Of a stretch of DNA of 13,826 nt, positions 1 to 6,475 are shown in pieces. Source of the DNA: JBIOWF01 sp044868295 (lineage in GTDB: Bacteria > Actinomycetota > Actinomycetes > Streptosporangiales > Streptosporangiaceae); assembly GCA_044868295.1 (NCBI GenBank), contig JBIOWF010000317.1, forward strand, positions 1 to 13,826, in the 5' to 3' direction. A program made the position numbers and the translations under genes. How positions within the stretch are numbered: position 1 is the stretch's first letter; the number at the start of each line of letters is the position of its first letter. The notes below the pieces were generated by a model. The model worked only from the letters and a program-made list of their open reading frames with translations, was not told the origin of the DNA and searched no databases.

Positions 1-25
1 TGGCAGACAAGATGCTGTTCTCCAC
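1..25 (-). CDS. Start of a leftward gene cut off by the window edge (first 8 codons)
   Basis: On the minus strand a strong Shine-Dalgarno sequence (GGAGGTGA, 38 to 31) lies 5 nt before a GTG at 25..23. The frame then reads Met-Glu-Asn-Ser-Ile-Leu-Ser-Ala without a stop to the window edge. A promoter-like pair and a perfect inverted repeat sit just upstream, as expected for a regulated gene start. Only eight codons are visible, so the product cannot be named. The operator-like repeat upstream makes an autoregulated TetR-type regulator one possibility, but this is inference only. Confidence 0.4.
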
Positions 26-52
26 TGGACTCACCTCCACTCGAATGCGTCG

Positions 53-73
53 GTCGGACAGGGTCTGTCCGAC
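53..73. promoter_or_regulatory. Perfect 9-bp inverted repeat, probable TetR-type operator
   Basis: The arms GTCGGACAG (53-61) and CTGTCCGAC (65-73) are exact reverse complements around a 3-nt centre (GGT). Length and layout match operators bound by dimeric TetR-family repressors. The site lies between a candidate leftward -10 box (92..87) and the Shine-Dalgarno sequence (38..31) of the gene starting at 25, so a bound repressor would block that transcript near its start. It could instead form a hairpin downstream of tesB, but no T-run follows on the minus strand. Confidence 0.5.
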
Positions 74-86
74 TCACTTGACCTTG

Positions 87-116
87 ACCCTAAACGGGAA
101 CCACGGGACCCGGCAA
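87..116 (-). promoter_or_regulatory. Candidate leftward promoter for the gene at the left edge
   Basis: Read on the minus strand, TTGCCG (116..111) is followed after 18 bp by TAGGGT (92..87). This fits the actinobacterial housekeeping pattern TTGNNN / TANNNT. Transcription would begin at about position 80, just before the inverted repeat at 53-73, and proceed into the gene starting at 25. Found by eye; such hexamers also occur by chance. Confidence 0.3.
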
Positions 117-160
117 CCTATTTTCTACCTGCGATTTCGTGACTGTGTAGATTTGCCCAC

Positions 161-1045
161 TCACCCGTTCCGCCGGTCCGCGGCGACACGGATCATGCAC
201 TCCTGCACGACCGACACCACGAGTTCGCCCGAGGACGTGAACATCTGTCCGCGCGCGAGCCCGCGGGCGCCGCCCGACCAGGGTGACTCCTCGGCGTAGA
301 GCAGCCAGTCGTCGGCACGGAACCGACCATGGAACCACATGGCGTGGTCCAGCGACGCGCCGATCACGTTGGAGGACCCCCAGGCCAGGCCATGCGCGAG
401 CAGGACGGTGTCGACGAGCGTGAAGTCGGAGGCGTAGGCCGCCAGCACGACGTGCAGCAACGGATCGTCGGGCAGGTCGGCGTCATACCTGAACCACACA
501 TGGTTCTCCGGGCTGATCAGGCTGTGGTCCTTCTCCGCCTCCCAGGTGAGCGCGTTCACGTACCGGGAGTCGACCGGGCGGGGCTTGGACAGGAACTCGC
601 GCCAGGCGGGATCGTCACCGACGACCTCACGCAAGCGTGCCTGGAAGGTCGGCAGCGTCTCGGGATCGGGCACCGACGGCATCTTGGCGGCCTGGTGCGA
701 GACGCCCTCCTCCTCGATGTGGAACGACGCCGACATCGTGAATATGGCCTTGCCGTGCTGAATGGCCACCACACGCCGGGTGGTGAACGACCGCCCGTCG
801 CGGACCCGCTCGACGTTGTAGACGATCGGAACGGCCGGATCGCCCGGCCGGATGAAGTAGGCGTGCAGCGAGTGCATCATGCGCTCGGCGGGGACGGTCC
901 GTCCCGCCGCGACCAGGGCCTGCGCGGCGACCTGGCCGCCGAAGACTCGTTGGATGCGCTCCTCGGGGCTGCGCCCGCGGAAGATGTCCAACTCGATCTG
1001 TTCCAGGTCGAGCAGGTCAAGCAGTTCCTTGAGCGCCGAGTTCAC
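161..1045 (-). CDS. tesB: Acyl-CoA thioesterase II (TesB family)
   Basis: This double-hotdog thioesterase hydrolyses acyl-CoA to free fatty acid and CoA in the cytoplasm. The 294-residue product is of usual length for the family. The N-terminal hotdog carries FGGQVAAQAL and MHSLHAYFIRPG; the C-terminal hotdog carries the ASDF aspartate, SLDHAMWFHGRF, and the VVQE glutamine near the end. Against the E. coli TesB Asp-Thr-Gln triad, Asp and Gln are present and Ser takes the Thr position (LDHAMWFH motif). The start is chosen as GTG at 1045 because GGAGG lies 6 nt upstream; a GTG at 1063 would add six residues but has no such site. It follows uvrD2 by 21 nt on the same strand, so the two are probably co-transcribed. 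It looks like ordinary fatty acid housekeeping and I see no link to the cluster on the right. Confidence 0.93.
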   Translation of the reverse strand: MNSALKELLDLLDLEQIELDIFRGRSPEERIQRVFGGQVAAQALVAAGRTVPAERMMHSLHAYFIRPGDPAVPIVYNVERVRDGRSFTTRRVVAIQHGKAIFTMSASFHIEEEGVSHQAAKMPSVPDPETLPTFQARLREVVGDDPAWREFLSKPRPVDSRYVNALTWEAEKDHSLISPENHVWFRYDADLPDDPLLHVVLAAYASDFTLVDTVLLAHGLAWGSSNVIGASLDHAMWFHGRFRADDWLLYAEESPWSGGARGLARGQMFTSSGELVVSVVQECMIRVAADRRNG

Positions 1046-1066
1046 GGGGGGCCTCCATCGCACGCA

Positions 1067-3139
1067 TTACTCGCCAGTCACATTACTGGCATCACTTCCG
1101 GCGGCTCGGCACAGGTCCAGTACGGCTTCGCCGTACCGCTCCAGTTTGACGCGCCCGATGCCGGCGATCCCGAGGAGGTCCTCCTCTGAGGACGGCGCAC
1201 GTTCCGCGATCGCCTGGAGGGTCACGTCGGTGAACACCACATAGGCGGGGACCTTCGTCTCCTTGGCCACGGCCGAGCGCCAGGACTTGAGGCCCTCCAG
1301 CAACTGCTCGTCGTAGTCGGCCGGACAGCTGGAGCAGCGCCCGAGCTTCTGCTCGGCCGCCGCGGACAGGGTCTTGCCGCAGATCCGGCAGTGGAGCGGA
1401 GCCGCCGGTTTCTTACCGGCGACCCGCCGCTCGGGACGGCTCACGCTCGCCGTACGAGGCGAGAGGCCGTCGAGGAAGCGAGAGGGGCGGCGGGACCGGC
1501 GGCCGCCCGGAGAGCGCGCCAGGGCCCAGGAGAGGTACAGGTGGGCTCGGGCCCGGGTGACGCCGACGTAGAGCAGCCTGCGCTCCTCCTCGACCTGCTC
1601 GGGCGTCTCGGCATAGATGATCGGGACCATCCCGTCGGTGAGGCCGATGAGGAACACGGCGTCCCATTCCAGTCCCTTGGCAGCGTGCAGCGACGCGAGC
1701 GTCACCCCCTCGATGGGCGGCGCGTGCTGTTCCATCGCCCTGCGCTCCAGCTCCGCGACGAAGCCGGCCAGGTCCGTGCCCTCGGCCGCCAGGTCCTCGG
1801 CGAGGTCGGCGAGCGCCCGCAGCGACTCCCACTTCTCCCTGGCCTTGCCGCCTCCGGGCGCCTCGGGCGTCAGCCCGATCCCCGCCAGGATCGCGTGCAC
1901 CGCCGGGGCCAGCGGTTCCTCGTCGTTGGCCGACCTCGCGGCTCCCCGGAGCAGGACGACGGCCTGCCGCACCTCGGGACGCTCGAAGAACCGCTCCGCG
2001 CCACGCAGCAGGTACGGCACGCCGGCCTCGGTGAAGGCCTGCTCGTACGCCTCCGACTGGGCGTTGACCCGGAACAGCACAGCGATCTCCCGGGTGGGCA
2101 CGCCGTCGGCCATGAGCTTCTTCACGGTGAGCGCGACGCCGAGGGCCTCGGCGGGCTCGTCGTCGTATTCCGTGAAGACCGGCTCGGGGCCGTCCGGCCG
2201 CTGGGCGACCAGCTCCAGCCGGTGGGGCGATTTGGCCATGATCCGGTTGGCGAGCGTCACCACCTGCGGAGTGGACCGGTAGTCGCGGACCAGCCTGATC
2301 ACGTTGGCCGACGGATATTCGACGGCGAAGTTGGTCAGGTAGTGCGGAGTCGCCCCGGTGAAAGAGTAGATCGTCTGGTTGGGATCACCCACGACGCACA
2401 GATCGTCACGACCGCCCAGCCACGTGTCGAGCAACAGCTTCTGCAGCGGGTTGACGTCCTGGAACTCGTCCACGACGAAGTAGCGGTACTGCTGGCGGAT
2501 CTGGCTCGCCACCTCGCGGTGCTCGGTCATGACCGCGGCGGTCAGCTCCAGGATCGTCTCGAAGTCGATCAGCCCGCGTTGCCGGCGCAGGCTCTCATAG
2601 CCCTCGTAGAGCCGCGAGACCTCCTCCGGGGCGATCGGCGGGGTGCGCCGCGCCTTAACCGCGGCCGCCGGATAGTCCTCCGGGCCGATCTGGGTGACCT
2701 TGGCCCACTCGATCTCGCTGGCGACGTCTCTCAGCTCACCACGATCCGGATTCCTGCGCATGAGCCGGCAGGCCTCGATCAGCAGCGGCAGCTTGGACTC
2801 GACGATCTGGGGTGGGTCCCCGCCGATCACACGCGGCCAGAAGTAGCTGAGCTGGCGCAGGGCCGCCGCGTGGAACGTGCGGGCCTGGACGCCGGGTGCG
2901 CCGAGCGCCCGCAGCCGCTGCCTGAGCTCCCCCGCGGCTCGGGTGGTGAATGTCACGGCGAGCACGCCCTGCGGCTCCACGACCCCGGTCCGCACCGCGT
3001 GCGCGATGCGGTGGGTGATGGCCCTGGTCTTGCCGGTTCCCGCGCCCGCGAGCACGCAGACCGGGCCACGCACCGCCTCCGCGACCTCACGCTGCTCGGG
3101 ATCGAGACCCTCGAGGACGTCCAAGTGGGCTCCCAACAT
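1067..3139 (-). CDS. uvrD2: ATP-dependent DNA helicase UvrD2 (SF1A, with HRDC domain)
   Basis: Superfamily 1 helicase for DNA repair and replication, moving 3' to 5' on single strands with ATP. Motifs in the 690 residues: Q motif near Gln16; Walker A AGAGTGKT at 31-38; Walker B VVDEFQD at 222-228; GDPNQTIYSFTGA at 251-263; DYRSTPQVV near 286; HAAKGLEWD near 485-493; and EERRLLYVGVTRAR near 518-531. A four-cysteine module (C584, C587, C602, C605) leads into a C-terminal HRDC domain (about 610-685). This arrangement marks actinobacterial UvrD2 rather than UvrD1/PcrA. The ATG at 3139 has no clear Shine-Dalgarno sequence. A TTG five codons in (3124) sits 5 nt after GGGAG and is an alternative start. 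The gene is divergent from the esterase at 3253 and upstream of tesB. Confidence 0.95.
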   Translation of the reverse strand: MLGAHLDVLEGLDPEQREVAEAVRGPVCVLAGAGTGKTRAITHRIAHAVRTGVVEPQGVLAVTFTTRAAGELRQRLRALGAPGVQARTFHAAALRQLSYFWPRVIGGDPPQIVESKLPLLIEACRLMRRNPDRGELRDVASEIEWAKVTQIGPEDYPAAAVKARRTPPIAPEEVSRLYEGYESLRRQRGLIDFETILELTAAVMTEHREVASQIRQQYRYFVVDEFQDVNPLQKLLLDTWLGGRDDLCVVGDPNQTIYSFTGATPHYLTNFAVEYPSANVIRLVRDYRSTPQVVTLANRIMAKSPHRLELVAQRPDGPEPVFTEYDDEPAEALGVALTVKKLMADGVPTREIAVLFRVNAQSEAYEQAFTEAGVPYLLRGAERFFERPEVRQAVVLLRGAARSANDEEPLAPAVHAILAGIGLTPEAPGGGKAREKWESLRALADLAEDLAAEGTDLAGFVAELERRAMEQHAPPIEGVTLASLHAAKGLEWDAVFLIGLTDGMVPIIYAETPEQVEEERRLLYVGVTRARAHLYLSWALARSPGGRRSRRPSRFLDGLSPRTASVSRPERRVAGKKPAAPLHCRICGKTLSAAAEQKLGRCSSCPADYDEQLLEGLKSWRSAVAKETKVPAYVVFTDVTLQAIAERAPSSEEDLLGIAGIGRVKLERYGEAVLDLCRAAGSDASNVTGE

Positions 3140-3218
3140 GCGATGAGGACGGATGTGCTGGCATCATCCTTCCAGCAGCCGGACCTCCGTGTCCCGGGGA
3201 CCGGGGTCGGCGAAACGC

Positions 3219-3242
3219 GAACAGCAGGAAGAACAGCAGGAA
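3219..3242 (+). repeat. 12-bp tandem repeat in the esterase leader
   Basis: GAACAGCAGGAA occurs twice back to back (3219-3230 and 3231-3242), followed directly by the purine-rich GGAAGAGG just before the TTG start at 3253. The repeat places several Shine-Dalgarno-like purine tracts in the leader and probably arose by slippage. The rest of the 113-bp divergent region (3140-3252) contains a short GTCCC/GGGAC dyad at 3191-3201 and no promoter that I can call with confidence. Confidence 0.6.
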
Positions 3243-3252
3243 GGAAGAGGCA

Positions 3253-4248
3253 TTGAGAACAGCGCTGGGTGTCGGAGCGCTTGCCCTGGCTGCCGTTCTA
3301 CTCGCGCCGACGGGCGCCAGCGCGTCGGCGAGCACCAGTGTGTCGGTAGGTGCCAGCGCGTCGGCGAGCACCAGTGTGTCGGTAGGTGCCAGCGTGTCGG
3401 CGGGCACCAGCGCGTCGGCCGCCGGGGATCCCACCCCCTCTCCCACTGCCACGGCCTCGGATCCTGCTCTGCCGCGCGACACGGAGCTGCGCACCTTCGC
3501 GTACGGCCCGCACGTTCGCCAGCGGATGGACGTGTGGTGGCACCCGGACGCCGTCAGGCGCCCCGCCGTTTTCGTGATCCATGGTGGCTGGTGGTCGGGC
3601 GGCGACAAGAAGTACATGACCCAGGTCAGCCGGACCTACGCCCAGCTCGGCTTCACCGTCGTCAACATCAATTACCGGCTCTCCGGCGACGCCCCGTGGC
3701 CTGCCCAGCGCACCGACGTGATCGACGCGATCGCGACCGTCCGCAGGCACGCCGCCTTGCTCCACACGGATCCGGACCGCTACGTGATCATGGGGTTCTC
3801 CGCGGGCGGCCACCTCGCCACGGCCGTGGGCACCTACGGGGACGGCGTTCCCGGGCTCCGCGGGGTGGTCGGCGTCTCCCCGGTGATCTCGCCGCTGACC
3901 GCGTTCGCGGACGGCGAGGAGGGCGCCGGCCTGGAGCAGCGGCAGCTCCGCAAGGCGGCGATCGCGCTGGCCGGCGGCTGCGACCCCACCGAGTGCCCGC
4001 GCGTCTGGTCGAGCATGGAGGTCCCCTTCCACACGACGCCCGGGGACGCGCCGGTCCTGACCGTGCATTCCAGGGACGAGTTCGTGCCGCCCTACCAGAG
4101 TGAGCTCCTCAAGGAGGCGCTGCAGGGCGTCGGCGTGAAGATGACCATCCGGACGCTCCCCGGCGACCAGCACAGCGCCCCCCTCTACCGGGAGCCCGGG
4201 GTGGCCGATCACATCCAGGCCTGGATCATTTCCAAACTCTCCGGTTGA
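3253..4248 (+). CDS. Secreted alpha/beta-hydrolase (esterase/lipase, BD-FAE-like)
   Basis: The TTG start at 3253 follows the purine-rich AAGGAAGAGG. Residues 1 to about 26 form a Sec-type signal peptide: one Arg, a hydrophobic Ala/Leu/Val core, then Ala-Ser-Ala. Residues 22-70 are low-complexity Ala/Ser/Thr/Val repeats turning into a Pro/Thr/Ser linker, so the catalytic domain is probably held away from the membrane or wall. The domain has the oxyanion loop HGGWW (110-114), nucleophile elbow GFSAGG with Ser183, and likely acid Asp275 (HSRDEF) and His307 (GDQHS). Cys243 and Cys248 could form a disulfide in the exported protein. No lipobox is present. The fold resembles carbohydrate or xenobiotic acyl esterases; the substrate cannot be told. 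It lies between uvrD2 and the mycoredoxin gene and is divergent from the former. Confidence 0.88.
   Translation: MRTALGVGALALAAVLLAPTGASASASTSVSVGASASASTSVSVGASVSAGTSASAAGDPTPSPTATASDPALPRDTELRTFAYGPHVRQRMDVWWHPDAVRRPAVFVIHGGWWSGGDKKYMTQVSRTYAQLGFTVVNINYRLSGDAPWPAQRTDVIDAIATVRRHAALLHTDPDRYVIMGFSAGGHLATAVGTYGDGVPGLRGVVGVSPVISPLTAFADGEEGAGLEQRQLRKAAIALAGGCDPTECPRVWSSMEVPFHTTPGDAPVLTVHSRDEFVPPYQSELLKEALQGVGVKMTIRTLPGDQHSAPLYREPGVADHIQAWIISKLSG
3316..3420 (+). repeat. 36-bp coding tandem repeat (Ala/Ser/Thr/Val) in the esterase
   Basis: Two identical 36-bp units (3316-3351 and 3352-3387) are followed by a diverged partial third copy to about 3420. Each unit encodes 12 residues and shows an inner 6-residue periodicity (GASASA, STSVSV and variants). 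The repeat stays in frame and lies just after the signal peptide, so it forms a flexible, probably exposed linker. Identity at the DNA level, including wobble positions, points to recent duplication. Confidence 0.85.
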
Positions 4249-4250
4249 GC

Positions 4251-4279
4251 CCGTCGGGAACATGAGCGCCGTTCCCCGG
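4251..4279 (+). other. Possible hairpin between esterase and mycoredoxin genes
   Basis: GGGAAC (4256-4261) pairs with GTTCCC (4271-4276) across a 9-nt loop. CCG (4251-4253) can pair with CGG (4277-4279) if a 2-nt bulge is allowed. It begins 3 nt after the esterase stop and ends 39 nt before the next start. No T-run follows, so it could be an actinomycete-type terminator lacking a U-tract, an mRNA-stability element, or chance. Confidence 0.35.
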
Positions 4280-4318
4280 TGTTGCCAATGACTGCTCATC
4301 GGATGTGAAGGGATGAAA

Positions 4319-4564
4319 ATGGCGCTCACGGTCTACACGACGAGCTGGTGTGGCCCCTGCAAGAGGCTCAAGGGCCAGCTGACTCGGGAGGGCATCTCCT
4401 ACCAGGAGATCGACATCGAACGGCATCCCGACGCAGCCGAGTTCGTGATGAGTGTCAACGACGGCAACCAGGTGGTGCCCACCGTCGTGGCCGACTGCCA
4501 CACGATGACGAACCCGTCCGTCATGGAGATCAAGCGCCATCTCGGGGGTTCCTGCGCGGCATGA
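4319..4564 (+). CDS. mrx1: Mycoredoxin / glutaredoxin-like thiol-disulfide protein, CGPC active site
   Basis: Small thioredoxin-fold protein (81 residues) of the actinobacterial mycoredoxin group, which reduces mycothiol-protein mixed disulfides in the cytoplasm. Visible features: TSWCGPC with Cys11 and Cys14, the cis-proline segment VVPTV (Pro54), and TNPS (64-67), the usual mycoredoxin glutathione/mycothiol-site residues. Mycobacterial Mrx1 has CGYC; here the dipeptide is the thioredoxin-like Gly-Pro. Extra cysteines at 60 and 79 are unusual. The ATG at 4319 is preferred over the ATG at 4313 because AAGGG (4308-4312) is 6 nt from the former and abuts the latter. In M. tuberculosis a mycoredoxin gene (Rv3198A) also neighbours uvrD2 (Rv3198c), which supports the assignment. 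Confidence 0.88.
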   Translation: MALTVYTTSWCGPCKRLKGQLTREGISYQEIDIERHPDAAEFVMSVNDGNQVVPTVVADCHTMTNPSVMEIKRHLGGSCAA

Positions 4565-4660
4565 CGGCGCGCCGTCGCCACGGAGATCGCCCTGAGGATT
4601 TCCGTCCGGCATGACGGCACGTCGCTGCCACGGAGATCGCCCTCAGGATTCCGCCTGGCC
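4561..4660. repeat. 50-bp imperfect tandem duplication with palindrome, between convergent genes
   Basis: Copies at 4561-4610 and 4611-4660 share ATGACGGC at the start, the 17-base core GCCACGGAGATCGCCCT and AGGATT, with scattered substitutions. The first copy includes the mycoredoxin stop codon and a perfect 14-bp palindrome (GACGGCGCGCCGTC, 4563-4576); in the second copy the palindrome has decayed. The duplication fills nearly the whole gap between the rightward mycoredoxin gene and the leftward SDR gene. The palindrome could end transcription from the left, but there is no T-run. I see no gene here. Confidence 0.75.
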
Positions 4661-4678
4661 TGGTGGCGCTCCCTCACC

Positions 4679-5458
4679 TCAGATCGTGAGATAGCCCCCG
4701 TCCACCGGTAAGGCGATCCCCGTGACGTACGAGCTGGCCTGGCTCGCGAGGAACAGCAGCGCGCCGTCCAGCTCGTGCGGGGCGCCTTCCCTGCCCATCG
4801 GGGTGCGGCGGGTGATCCACGCGCGGCCCTTCTCGTCGTCGAGCATGGAGCCGGTCATCTCCGAGCGGAACCACGCCGGGCAGAGGGCGTTCACGCGAAC
4901 TCCACGTGACGCCCACTGCGCGGCCAGTTCGCGGGTCAGGTTGACCACACCGCCCTTGCTCGCGGCGTACCCGGCCTGCGGCAGGCTGCCGCTGGCCGCC
5001 ATGCCGTAGATCGACGCGACGTTGATGATGCTGCCCGACCCCTGGGCCAGCATCGGCCCGGCGGCGGCCTGGCACAACGCGAAGGTGGCGGTGAGATTCA
5101 CCGCGACGATCGAGGCGAAGTCCTCGACGGCTTCCCGCTCAGCGGGCGCCACCTGGGTCAGACCCGCGTTGTTCACCAGGATGTCCACGCCACCCAGCCG
5201 ATCCGTCACGGTCCGCATCAGGTGGTGCCGATCATCCTCGACGAGCAGGTCGCAGGGCACCGCCAGGCTGCCGGGGCAGCGCTCGGCCACCATGCGCAGT
5301 CGTTCCACGCGGCGGGCCGCCAGCACCACACGGGCTCCGGCGGCGGCGAGCACCCGGGCGAAACGCGCGCCGATACCGCCGGACGCCCCGGTGACGATCG
5401 CGACCTTGCCGTCCAGTGCGAAGAGCGACTTCGGATCCACAGACGCGAACTCGTCCAC
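4679..5458 (-). CDS. SDR-family NAD(P)H-dependent oxidoreductase
   Basis: Classical short-chain dehydrogenase (259 residues) of the 3-oxoacyl-ACP reductase-like type, reducing a ketone or oxidising an alcohol. Visible: cofactor loop TGASGGIG (23-30), Asp70, NNAG (96-99), Asn121, catalytic Ser149, Tyr164 and Lys168 (YAASK), and a family-typical C-terminal SSYVTGIALPVDGGY. The Ala-Arg-Arg after the second strand (48-50), with no Asp, suggests NADPH. It is last in the leftward cluster. Its GTG start at 5458 abuts the stop of the KAS III-like gene, with GGAGGTG about 7 nt upstream inside that gene, so translation is coupled. Leu250 is a TTA codon (4711..4709), rare here. By position it may reduce the butenolide or keto product of the AfsA-like enzyme; that is inference. 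Confidence 0.9.
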   Translation of the reverse strand: MDEFASVDPKSLFALDGKVAIVTGASGGIGARFARVLAAAGARVVLAARRVERLRMVAERCPGSLAVPCDLLVEDDRHHLMRTVTDRLGGVDILVNNAGLTQVAPAEREAVEDFASIVAVNLTATFALCQAAAGPMLAQGSGSIINVASIYGMAASGSLPQAGYAASKGGVVNLTRELAAQWASRGVRVNALCPAWFRSEMTGSMLDDEKGRAWITRRTPMGREGAPHELDGALLFLASQASSYVTGIALPVDGGYLTI

Positions 5459-6475
5459 TCAGACCACCTCCACCACGGCCGCGGACCAGGTGAACCCCGC
5501 GCCGGCACTGATCAGGATCGCCAGGTCGCCCGGCCGGAACGAGCCGGAGCCGAGCATCTCCGCCAGATTGGCCATCGCGTCACCCGCACCGAGGTGGCCG
5601 GTCCTGCGGCCGAGGTCGAGCACCGGCGCCGGGCACGCGGCGCCGATGCCCGACCGGTACACGTCGTTCAGACCGTTGCGGGACAGCCGGGGCAGCGCGA
5701 CGGCCCGGATCCGGGGATCGGCGGGGGCGACGTCGGCGGACACCAACGACCGTTCGATCACGGTCACCAGCGCCACGTGGGCCGTCTTGGCCAGGTCCAC
5801 CGCCGGATGGGCCGACCGGAACTGCTGCTTGGTCAGTCGCGGCTGCAGGGTCTCCCGTGGCGCCGAGGTGAACGGCAGGTCGCCTCGGTGCATGCCCTCC
5901 AGCTCGACGGCGGCGACGGTGTCGGACGACAGCAGTCTGGCCGCCCGCCCGAGCGGCGTGCGAGTCAGCAGCACGGCGGTCGCGCCGTCTCCGTAACAGA
6001 CGCCGAGATCCCCGCCCCAGCGGTCGAAGCCGGGCGCCGAGAACCGATCGCCGGTGGTGACGAGCACCTGGCGCACCGACTCGTCGGCGATCATCTCCCT
6101 GGCCGCGGCGTCGACGGCCGCCATCCCTCCGTTGCACATCTGCTGGATGCCGACAGGCACGGCCTGCAGCGCCCCGAGACGGAATGCCACGTAGTGCGCC
6201 GGCGACCAGAACTCGTGCCCCTGGTGGTGGGTCCAGGCGTGCAGCAGCCGGTCCAGTTCGCCCGCGCGCACGGCGGCCGCCCGCAACGTGTCGGTGGCCG
6301 CCCTCTCGGCCATCTCTCCGGGCGCCAGATCGCTTACGGTCAGCTCCTCGTAGCCGTACTTCTCGGCGACCAGGGCCGTGATCCGGCCGGCCGCGACCGC
6401 CTCCGAGGCGGTCTCCACCGCCTCCCCGAGATAGGCCGTCGGCGCGCTCAGGAACAGCGCGGGCTCATATCGCAT
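5459..6475 (-). CDS. Divergent KAS III-like condensing enzyme or acyltransferase with altered active site
   Basis: Thiolase-fold protein of FabH type (338 residues). The nucleophile is present: Cys114 in QQMCNGGMAAVDAA. Two usual residues appear changed: the His of the PHQAN-type motif aligns with Arg263 (LPRLSRNG), and the Asn of the GNTSAAS-type motif aligns with His294 (GHLGAGD, with Asp299). The C-terminal half is otherwise well kept (PGDLAILISAGAGFTWSAAVVE). KAS III relatives with altered triads, such as CerJ, act as acyltransferases rather than condensing enzymes, so this protein may transfer an acyl group or use an unusual catalytic set. The ATG at 6475 overlaps the end of the AfsA-like gene by 11 nt; its ribosome site (GGGGG) is weak, consistent with coupling. 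The family call is secure; the reaction is not. Confidence 0.87.
   Translation of the reverse strand: MRYEPALFLSAPTAYLGEAVETASEAVAAGRITALVAEKYGYEELTVSDLAPGEMAERAATDTLRAAAVRAGELDRLLHAWTHHQGHEFWSPAHYVAFRLGALQAVPVGIQQMCNGGMAAVDAAAREMIADESVRQVLVTTGDRFSAPGFDRWGGDLGVCYGDGATAVLLTRTPLGRAARLLSSDTVAAVELEGMHRGDLPFTSAPRETLQPRLTKQQFRSAHPAVDLAKTAHVALVTVIERSLVSADVAPADPRIRAVALPRLSRNGLNDVYRSGIGAACPAPVLDLGRRTGHLGAGDAMANLAEMLGSGSFRPGDLAILISAGAGFTWSAAVVEVV

Noticed and set aside
53..73. Inverted repeat read as a tesB terminator
   Set aside because: No T-run follows on the minus strand, the site is about 90 bp past the tesB stop, and its spacing to a promoter-like pair and a ribosome site favours an operator.
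1391..3256. Long open frame (621 codons) on the plus strand opposite uvrD2
   Set aside because: It is the Gly/Arg/Pro/Asp-rich antisense shadow typical of high-GC coding DNA. The minus strand encodes a full set of helicase motifs over the same bases.
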